13,308 bases of DNA from Euperipatoides rowelli (Eukaryota; Onychophora; Udeonychophora; Euonychophora; Peripatopsidae). Of the stretch, positions 7,455 through 13,308 are shown piece by piece. The notes under the pieces are model-generated. The model was not told the origin of the DNA, searched no databases, and saw nothing but the letters and a program-made list of their open reading frames with translations. The stretch is from the NCBI GenBank assembly GCA_003024985.2, contig PXIH01S0018490.1; one strand, 5' to 3'. Each line of letters opens with the position of its first letter. Position 1 is the stretch's first letter. The position numbers and the translations under genes are program-made.

Positions 7455-8220
7455 TGAGACCCTGTAGGAATTGAAAAACTATGTAACTTCACAGATGGAA
7501 TAATTATTACTGATTACAACAAACTAATATCGTATAAAGACAACATTTGCACAAAAAAATTCCCTCTTAGTAAGACTATTTCAAAGAAAACTCGAGTTAG
7601 TTCATAGTGATTTATGTGGTCCAATGGCTATACTATAACCCTCTAATGGTCATCATTATAACAACATATATCAATGATATATACATTTACTCCAGTACAA
7701 GAGTTAAGCTACAAAAAAAGATTGAAAGATTATTAACTGTGCTATGGTCACTAATAAGTTTGATTACAAACCAATCACTTTCACACAGACAAAGGAAAGG
7801 AATATGTAGGCCTAAATAATGAAATGAAAAATTGTTTTAGGAAAAAAGGGAGGAGAATGGCATGGCAGAGAGGAAAAACTGCTGTCACTGAAATGGCAAA
7901 CTACGTGTTACTAGATACAAATCTATACAATAGAATTAGAAGGGAGGCAGTTTGTACTGCACATTATTGTAAAAATAGACTTCCGAGTCAAAACATCAAC
8001 TCCTTATGAGCTCTGGATTGGTTTAAAACCCAATCTTGGACATATCGGAGTATTTGGTTTGAGAATATTCTCATTCGTACTTAGACAGCATGAACGAAAT
8101 GGGACAATAAGACAATTGAAGGTGTACTCATTGAATTAATGGGCCCAACTAAGACTGTAGAATCTTTGATCCCCAAACTAGTAAAATTTAGATTAGCAGG
8201 TCAGTAAGGATTAAAGGTGA
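7455..8220 (+). pseudogene. Ty1/copia integrase remnant
   Basis: Integrase inserts the element cDNA into the chromosome. The catalytic landmarks are all readable but in different frames. LELVHSDLCGPM lies at 7591-7626 (first Asp at 7609-7611). TDKGKEYVG starts at 7785 (second Asp at 7788-7790). ENGMAERKN is at 7853-7879 (Glu at 7868-7870). Between the second Asp and the Glu about nine residues are missing relative to the usual spacing. The C-terminal part follows with EMANYVLLD, NRLPSQNI, STPYELWIGLKPNLGHIGVFG (about 7997-8065) and RIFDPQTSKI (about 8158-8193). Multiple stops and shifts make it non-functional. Confidence 0.85.
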
Positions 8221-8394
8221 TCAAATTAAAACTCAGAACTTTTATAAATATAATATATTATAAATAGAATTCTGGAATCCAAACCAGAAGGAGAAATAAA
8301 TGAAGTGGATACAAAACAACAATCTTTAAGTGACAAACAACTTGATTTAATCCTTTGTCCCAGAGAAAAAGGAACCAAGCTAGAATCTTTGCCA

Positions 8395-8455
8395 GCAGAG
8401 GATAATAATGTCTTACTGAGATAATCATAGAGATCAACAAAGAGAATACCTGGTG
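8395..8455 (+). pseudogene. Start of the copia reverse transcriptase, cut off
   Basis: TEIIIEINKENTW (about 8416-8453) matches the first conserved RT block of copia elements (E...L..N.TW.LV). The catalytic RT blocks that should follow are absent. Instead unrelated sequence begins, and copia homology returns only in RNase H at about 10725. The RT body has been lost or lies disrupted beyond recognition. Confidence 0.5.
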
Positions 8456-9255
8456 AAAGAATTATGAGACAATCCTTAATTCCCGGGACGATAGTTCATA
8501 GATGGCACTGTTACTGGCTTCGGAAGACAATCTAGTCCAAGTATAGGATTGTACCACATAACATTTCATGCCTTCCTTCATCACTTAATAAAACAATCTA
8601 AGTGATATGATTGTCACAGAGCAAGGTATTTATGTTTAAAAATCTGCTGTGTGTATTATTTTGTGTTAGCAAAATCTCTTTTGTTTTTTGTTTCTCTTGT
8701 AAAATTTACTTTTCTCCACATAGGTTTTGACAATTGGACTATGTTCAATGAGGAATTTCTTTTCAACTTTAATGAGATTAAATAATCTTCATGTTTCCCC
8801 TTTGCTTTTTAATTGTAAGGTTTCCTTTTGTGTTTCTAATGTTTTTACCTCAGAATTGTTTGAGCTATGCAATACCGATAGGAACTTTGTTGTGTTATTT
8901 GGTCTTGTCTTTATCTGAAGGTACAATAATATCAAGACTATGTTTATTTCCTATTTGGACGGAGACAAGAATTTTTTTTTTTACTTTTTGTTATTAATAT
9001 ATTGGAGTTGACGTTACAACTGGAACAATCAAACTGTGTTTTTCGCAGACTTTGATACAATCAGAATAGTTAATCTGCTTTGTATTTTATCAACCTTTTT
9101 TTTTATTATGTTTAATTTTACAATCAAAGTTTTAAATCTGTAATTGAGACCTACATCCATTTGTGGGCTAAGGTCTTAAATTTCCTAAATTCTAATCATT
9201 GTAAATATTGTATATTATCTTTGCGTTATAATAAACCCAATAATAATAATTAACA
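8456..9255. other. AT-rich stretch ending in a LINE-like 3' tail
   Basis: No coding region is recognised. The last 80 bases (about 9171-9252) read like the 3' end of a non-LTR retrotransposon or an mRNA: TGTAAATATTGTATATT, then TTATAATAAACCC with a polyadenylation-like AATAAA, and then a short (AAT)n tail. If so, 8640-9252 may be a 5'-truncated LINE 3' UTR on the + strand. Immediately after it the minus-strand gypsy remnant starts. Confidence 0.4.
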
Positions 9256-9660
9256 AAATTGTATTTGTCTTTTGGTTGAACTTTCAATATTTTTTTACAA
9301 ATCAATGGAGAATAAAGACATTAAGTCTGTTCCAAACAAACACGGTTTATTACCTTACCATCAATCTTGTGCATATCAACTTGCCTTTTTTTTATTGTAC
9401 TCCATTGGTACTGTAATTTTTAATAAACGTTTTATTTCACTTCATTATAATCTTATAATTTACAGTCTAAGTCACTTATTGAAATATTTAGCAAATTTGT
9501 TTTCACCCAATCTGAAGTCAATGTTGATAGATCAGCTACAGAATATACAATCGTTCTAATTTTTTTTTTTTAAATTTTAGTAAACACAACATAATCTGGT
9601 ATTTTATTCCTTTCATTTTTGTGTATACTATATAATAACACTGTTCATCTTTATTTTCAT
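9256..9660 (-). pseudogene. Possible Ty3/gypsy protease remnant
   Basis: This lies directly downstream of the gypsy Gag on the minus strand, where Pro should be. It gives only weak resemblance. ENENKDEQCYYIV follows the knuckle, as an acidic linker does. Further on, STLTSDWVKTNLLNISI and a segment resembling the L..Y....I...G block appear. The DTG/DSG active site is not recognisable and stops are frequent. The assignment rests mainly on position. Confidence 0.3.
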
Positions 9661-9674
9661 TTTCAGTATTTACT

Positions 9675-10450
9675 AGATTTGCAGAAATTTTTTTTTTTTG
9701 CTTAAGGCTGTCTTACAAACCGGTGAAATATGACCAATTTTGTTACATTTATGACAATAATAATTTTTATACTTACATTTATTCATTGTATGGTGCTCCA
9801 TACCTGACATTTCCGTAATGATGGGTTTCTATCAGAATTCTTCGTGTTTCACTCATTAAAATTTTTCTCAGCTTTAAATTGCTTATTGTGCACTTGAGAT
9901 ATTACGCTAACATTTCCTATAGTTTTCCTCAAATCCACGTTGTTTTGTTCTGCAAGTTCCATCGCAATCAAAATTTCCACTGCACCTGTCAATGTCAGAT
10001 CTTTCTTTGCAAATATTTTTTTGCATTATTTTGCACCTCATTCCACATACTAATCTGTCACGTATGGCTTCATCTAAAAAAGGGCCAACTATACATTGCA
10101 GATAATCGTTACAATTCCACTATATACGCAGAAATCGGTTGACGTTTTGATTTCTACAGTGAAAACGATATCTATCAGTGATAAGGATTGGTGTTGGTCT
10201 ATAATGAGATGACAGGACCCTCACTAGGTCAGCATAACTTGCATCCCTATGCAGCATGGATTTGCATTAAATTGCGCAGTAGTTTATAAGTTGACGGGCC
10301 AACTGATAGAAAAACTGGTACTTTACTGGTTTCAATCAACCCGTTCACAATAAAAAAACTGTTCTAATCTTTCCACATAAATGTGAAACTTCATAATTTT
10401 CATCAAATTCATTTATTCTCCCAAAATGTTTGTGGAGGACTGGTCGCCAT
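9675..10450 (-). pseudogene. Ty3/gypsy Gag remnant
   Basis: From an ATG at 10450 (MATS) the minus strand reads, with frame changes, FGRINEFDENYE (about 10390-10425), YVERLEQFFYC (about 10347-10380), LSVGPSTYKLLRNLM (about 10262-10310), SMLHRDASYADLVRVLSSHY (10201-10260), TDRYRFHCRNQ (about 10145-10180), FLDEAIRDRLVCGM (about 10039-10080), KKDLTLTGAVEI and MELAEQNNVDL (about 9925-10010). It ends in the zinc knuckle C-x2-C-x4-H-x4-C (YCHKCNKIGHISPVC, 9715-9759). A first knuckle just before it has lost its first two Cys. This is the typical layout of a Mag-like/metazoan gypsy Gag. Stops such as that near 10120 and frameshifts show decay. It lies inside the copia element in opposite orientation. 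Confidence 0.85.
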
Positions 10451-10552
10451 GTTGTAGACTATAGCGCGTATATATTGCTAACAAAAGTAAAAAAAAAATA
10501 CTTTTACCGTACTTTTTTTTTTTTAAAAAAAATTATTTTACATTGAAATACA

Positions 10553-10566
10553 CATCTTCGTCGCCA
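10553..10566 (-). other. Candidate primer-binding site of the gypsy element
   Basis: On the minus strand TGGCGACGAAGATG lies about 100 bases before the Gag ATG and 9 bases after a candidate LTR end. Gypsy primer sites usually start TGG because they pair with tRNA 3' CCA. The exact tRNA is not identified. Confidence 0.4.
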
Positions 10567-10575
10567 TCTGTCATG

Positions 10576-10699
10576 TGTGTTACTAATATGACAATACAAG
10601 ATTGAAGGTTTCCAATAAGTTTATTGGTCTGTGAGAAAGAAAATAACTTGCAGTCTATAAGGCTGTCTGCTAAACTACCAAACGGCTTGATGACGCACA
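10576..10699 (-). mobile_element. Candidate short LTR of the gypsy element
   Basis: On the minus strand the segment starts TGTGCGTCATC, contains CAATAAACTTATTGG (a polyadenylation-like AATAAA), and ends AGTAACACA. It is therefore bounded by TG...CA and lies just before the candidate primer site. Its length of about 124 bp would be short but possible for Mag-like elements. No second LTR copy is visible near 8460-9260, so the limits are tentative. Confidence 0.35.
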
Positions 10700-10724
10700 A
10701 CTTTGTCATCGCTAAAGTTCCTGG

Positions 10725-10936
10725 CTAAACTAATAAAGCAACAAAATTGAATCCTTACTCTAAAAATATGACAGAAGCAAAAACTGCAGCCACACCAATG
10801 GGAACTAATTACCTATCATGCTTAGATGAGTCAAGCCCCTAATTGACAAATAATATACAATATAGGCAAGCCATATGTTCATTGCTATATATTGCAACAG
10901 TGACATGTCCTGATATTGCTGAAGCAGTGGATAAAC
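10725..10936 (+). pseudogene. Copia RT/RNase H junction region, first half
   Basis: The end of copia RT and the connection to RNase H are readable. MTEAKTAATPMG (10768-10803) matches the F.M..A....TPM block, and YRQAICSLLYIATVTCPDIA (10861-10920) matches YR..IGSLLYI...TRPDI. The next residues should be AV..LS; after AEAVD the sequence is cut by the hAT-like element that begins at 10937. Stops at about 10723 and 10840 show decay. Confidence 0.85.
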
Positions 10937-10950
10937 CAGTGCTTTTTTTT

Positions 10951-10983
10951 GTGCAGGAACTCACAGGAACTGAGTTCCTGCAC
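10951..10983. repeat. Subterminal palindrome of the hAT-like element
   Basis: GTGCAGGAACTCA (10951-10963) and TGAGTTCCTGCAC (10971-10983) are perfect 13-bp arms around CAGGAAC. The same 13-mer occurs once more at the right end (11686-11698), so the left end carries an additional inverted copy. Such subterminal repeats are typical transposase-binding candidates. Confidence 0.85.
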
Positions 10984-11080
10984 ATTTTAAAAAGTAATTT
11001 TTGAAAACTTACATATTTTATACATTTTGATATTTTTCATAAATTACTAACAATAAATTTGCACTAAGTAGAATTGAATA

Positions 11081-11518
11081 CAGTAAAACCTGTCTTGAGA
11101 GACCACCCCATCTGCCATGAAATAGTGGTCTCTCAAAAGAAAACTTGTCTTGAGAGACCACCTCTTCAACTTTTAAATAATGGTCTTTCAAAGGAGGTGG
11201 TCTTTAAAATAAACTTTATTTTTTCAATAAACAGTGCTCTCTCAAAAATCCCAATATTGCATTAGAATGCTATTTTAAGACATTTACACATTTGTTTAGA
11301 TTTACTTTTTTTTATTAATTTTGTATGTGAATTAAAAAAAACACACTTTCTACAACTCGTGGTCTTACAAAAAAGACTGAATTCAATGCTTGGGAGTTTA
11401 AAAGGTGGTCTTTAATAAGAGGTCATTTGTGTGAAAAATTGATTGGTGCAAAGAAATATTGTGGTCTTTAAAGACAGATGATCGTTAATAGCAGGGTCTC
11501 TCAAGACAGGTTTTAGTG
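11081..11518. mobile_element. pogo/Tigger-like miniature element (438 bp) nested in the hAT-like element
   Basis: The left terminus CAGTAAAACCTGTCTTGAGA continues into GACC. The right terminus is its reverse complement with one mismatch in 24 bases. Both ends are flanked by TA (11079-11080 and 11519-11520), the target duplication of Tc1/mariner-class elements, and CAGTnnAACC-type ends are common in the pogo/Tigger group. Internally GTGGTCTCTCAA and related GGTCTTT words recur in both orientations (about 11100, 11126, 11145, 11183, 11198, 11403, 11461). The 63-codon frame at 11074-11265 is only a reading of the terminal repeat. No transposase is present. Confidence 0.8.
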
Positions 11519-11530
11519 TATTGAAAAAAT

Positions 11531-11553
11531 CTGGCAATTTTGGCCATTGCCAG
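11531..11553. repeat. Small hairpin CTGGCAAT / ATTGCCAG
   Basis: CTGGCAAT and ATTGCCAG are perfect 8-bp arms around a 7-base loop. The hairpin lies just outside the pogo-like element but still inside the hAT-like element. Function unknown. Confidence 0.75.
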
Positions 11554-11726
11554 ATAAATAAAGATTTTTAATTTAATTTTGTTATAACAAAAAGCTTAGT
11601 AGCAACCAAAAAAAAAAAAAGTTTATTAAAAACTTAAGCTTTTTTTTCTTTTTTGGTTAAAAAAAGGATGGGGTGGGCCATTATATGAGTTCCTGCACCT
11701 TTTTTTTTAAAAAAAAAAAAGCACTG

Positions 11727-12110
11727 GGAAAAGTATGTCGTTGAGTGACTGACTTTACACAATGAGATTGGAATGCTGTTAAGTGTATCTGGGAGAGGAA
11801 AAATCAAACTATGTTTTCCAGCTCAACAGGAACTTGTTCTGCTGGGATATGTAAATGCAGATTGGGGTGGTGAGACCTATAGAAAATATACAAGTAGCTA
11901 TATCTTTCTACTAGGAAACATGACTGTCTAGGTCAGGCAAGAAGCAAACTTAAATTGCATTATCAAATGAAGCAGAGTATGATGTGGCTTCTAATGCATG
12001 CCAAGAAGTAATGTGGTTGAGACAACTGTTCTTAGATATGTTGTCAGTGAAAACATTAAAGATAGCCAATGCTCCAGGCATGATAAAGTGATGTCAAAAA
12101 ATGTTTGTAC
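11727..12110 (+). pseudogene. Copia RNase H remnant, second half
   Basis: The domain resumes right after the hAT-like element. LLGYVNADWGG and YRKYTSSYIFLLG (about 11839-11918) match the copia block GY.DADWAGD...R.STSGY.F. Then, after a one-base shift and a TAG in place of the Trp codon, SGKKQT, a stop and IALSNEAEYDV appear, followed by ACQEVMWLRQLFLDML (about 11993-12042), the classic end of copia RNase H. The next segment (IANAPGM) corresponds to the usual LA.NP.H. part. No 3' LTR follows, because LINE sequence in the opposite orientation starts near 12130. Confidence 0.85.
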
Positions 12111-12129
12111 TAGTAAATGTTTGATCATA

Positions 12130-12701
12130 ATACATTTTATGAAATACGTTGCTTATTTTCTTTCCTATAAACTTGTAGAGTGGGCAGATACGGATTTATT
12201 CTCATGTTTTGATACAAACATTCCTTTTAAAGTTCCCATTTATAACATGTACACCCTTGCGCTGTATGTCCTCTGTCTTAATATGTTCTTCCCTGTATGG
12301 GTCCCATTCACTTGAGGAGTATTCAAAATTTGCTCTCAGTAATGATTTATAAAGCATTGTCTTGACTGATCCCTACATACCTCTAGTAATGGTTCTCAAG
12401 AGATAAATTTTCTCTTTATGTAAGCTTTATGTGAACCCCAATCCACTCTGATCAATAATGACACCTAAAACCTTAATTGAACTAGCCCTTACCTTATAAT
12501 GGTAATATAATTTCCTTTCAGGATCAGACCGTGATATAGGCCTACTCATAAATTTGGATTTTATCCAATTTACTTCCATACCCCAATCATTACACCGCAA
12601 TGAGATATTTTTGTAGATCATCCTGCGGACTAAGTTAGTCTTCAATTTTTTTAACCTGTCAAACTACCGTACGGTACCATCATCCCCAAAATACAAATTT
12701 T
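12130..12701 (-). pseudogene. CR1/jockey-like LINE reverse transcriptase fragment
   Basis: On the minus strand the catalytic motif reads LYFGDDGTV (FGDD at 12679-12690). Next come DWGMEVNWIKSKFM and IKVLGVIID (the 72-codon frame 12427-12645), corresponding to W...VN..KS..M and K.LGV.ID. After a stop, LYKSLLRANFEYSSSEWDPY (12294-12353) and EDIQRKGVHVI follow, which match the C-terminal LY..L.R...EYAS..WDP block and the E.VQR....I block of CR1/jockey-type LINEs. Stops and shifts make it a relic. Its 5' edge is cut by the repeat at 12702, and its 3' end fades near 12130, next to the copia RNase H end. Confidence 0.85.
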
Positions 12702-12769
12702 CTTAAAGGTCAAATGTAACGGATTTTTTTTTATTATTATTATTGATTTTCAAAGATAATTACTATATA
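12702..12769. repeat. Dispersed repeat, copy 2
   Basis: It starts CTTAAAGGTCAAATGTAAC like the copy at 494 and continues through the T/TTA-rich part to TTTTCAAAGATAATTACTAT. It abuts the truncated LINE on its left and the 166-bp tandem repeat on its right, so it may be one end of a larger element that includes the tandem units. Confidence 0.75.
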
Positions 12770-12770
12770 T

Positions 12771-13106
12771 AAAAAAAAATAATTTAAAATGCATAAAAAA
12801 AAAGTTATTTAAAGATAAAATTAAGACTATTGTTATCCTGTCTGAGATTACAGATTTTGAAGCTTTCACATTATTTTTGGGTCTGAGATTAATTTGATGA
12901 CAACATAGTCTCTACAGCTGTTTTCTTTGTAATATTTAAAAAAAATAATTTAAAATGCATAAAAAAAAAGTTATTTAAAGATAAAATTAAGACTATTGTT
13001 ATCCTGTCTGAGATTACAGATTTTAAAGCTTTCACATTATTTTTGGGTCTGAGATTAATTTGATGACAACATAGTCTCTACAGCTGTTTTCTTTGTAATA
13101 TTTAAA
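12771..13106. repeat. Tandem duplication, 166-bp unit, two copies
   Basis: An A-run plus TAATTTAAAATGCAT begins each unit, and the units end TTTCTTTGTAATATTTAA. The AATTTAAAATGCAT word lies at 12781 and 12947, giving a period of 166 bases. The copies differ at only about one or two positions (for example GATTTTGAAGC versus GATTTTAAAGC), so duplication is recent. The sequence is non-coding. Confidence 0.9.
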
Positions 13107-13308
13107 GTGTAAATAGAGGTATTTTCAACTTGTATTAAAGGTCATTTTGGTTTTTTAAAAAAAAAAAAAAATTAGACCATAATAACATAAAGGATGAATT
13201 TGATTATGATTTTTTACAAGTATTTAAACACTTAGTCCATATGATATCCAACCTTATGCTGACAAAGATAGCAAATATTCTATAGTTAAGTATAGCAAGC
13301 TGTATTCA
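13107..13308. other. Window edge, unassigned
   Basis: TTAAAGGTCATTTTGG at about 13136 shares the word TTAAAGGTCA with the start of the dispersed repeat and is followed by an A-run. The remaining 150 bases show no recognised gene. Confidence 0.4.

Larger units (their letters stand above)
10937..11726. mobile_element. hAT-like non-autonomous transposon (790 bp)
   Basis: The left end is CAGTGCTTTTTTTT followed by GTGCAGGAACTCA. The right end reads TGAGTTCCTGCAC, a T/A-rich run and AAAAGCACTG. The two ends are therefore inverted repeats that begin CAGTG, as in hAT-superfamily elements. The flanking 8 bases, GGATAAAC (10929-10936) and GGAAAAGT (11727-11734), match at 5 of 8 positions, possibly an eroded 8-bp target duplication. 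No transposase is encoded. It interrupts the copia RNase H region, which continues on the far side, and it contains a second miniature element. Confidence 0.75.

Noticed and set aside
8727-8997. Two overlapping hydrophobic frames on the + strand
   Set aside because: T-rich sequence gives Phe/Leu-rich translations without any motif; they overlap each other in different frames.
9272-9559. 95-codon frame on the + strand
   Set aside because: It lies opposite the probable minus-strand gypsy Pro region, shows no known motif, and its composition is that of the antisense strand.
9879-10142. 87-codon frame on the + strand
   Set aside because: It is a shadow of the gypsy Gag read from the minus strand, which gives clear family motifs over the same bases.
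11074-11265. 63-codon frame in the pogo-like element as a transposase piece
   Set aside because: It translates the terminal inverted repeat itself, and no DDE or helix-turn-helix motif is visible.
11998-12315. 105-codon frame on the + strand
   Set aside because: It covers the end of copia RNase H in the wrong frame (the correct frame reads ACQEVMWLRQL) and then the antisense of the LINE RT.

Overview
The window looks like nuclear DNA from an AT-rich invertebrate animal. There are no operons or bacterial ribosome-binding sites. It carries C2H2 zinc fingers, animal-type LINE, Ty1/copia and Ty3/gypsy relics, short DNA-transposon derivatives, and many long A/T runs. I cannot name the species. 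Two single undetermined bases (570 and 6769) are present. No tRNA, rRNA or CRISPR array was seen.

Layout. 1-480 is a decayed LINE reverse transcriptase on the + strand. 494-569 is a short dispersed repeat that recurs at 12702-12769. 545-1549 (minus) is the best open frame: an array of 11 complete C2H2 zinc fingers plus a broken twelfth. 1549-2180 (minus) holds further broken fingers, interspersed with three copies of the array's 5' leader. 2180-4190 is AT-rich DNA with no recognisable gene and one perfect palindrome. 4190-5000 is almost free of C on the + strand; inside it is a 139-codon open frame that resembles a worn SGNH/GDSL-esterase domain.

5255-12110 is the skeleton of one Ty1/copia element on the + strand, read in order as primer site, Gag, zinc knuckle, protease, gag-pre-integrase, integrase, first residues of RT, and RNase H. 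Three blocks interrupt it: (a) about 6560-7450, unclassified, with a strong hairpin at one end; (b) about 8455-10720, an AT-rich stretch ending in a LINE-like tail, followed by a minus-strand Ty3/gypsy Gag with a possible LTR; (c) 10937-11726, a hAT-like miniature transposon that itself contains a pogo/Tigger-like miniature element (11081-11518).

12130-12701 is a second LINE reverse-transcriptase relic (minus strand, CR1/jockey-like). 12702-13308 holds the dispersed repeat, a 166-bp tandem duplication and unassigned sequence.

Overall this is a graveyard of nested mobile elements. No coding element other than possibly the zinc-finger array looks functional. The most notable items are the extreme strand asymmetry around the SGNH-like frame, the zinc-finger array with duplicated leaders, and the readable order of insertions into the copia element.
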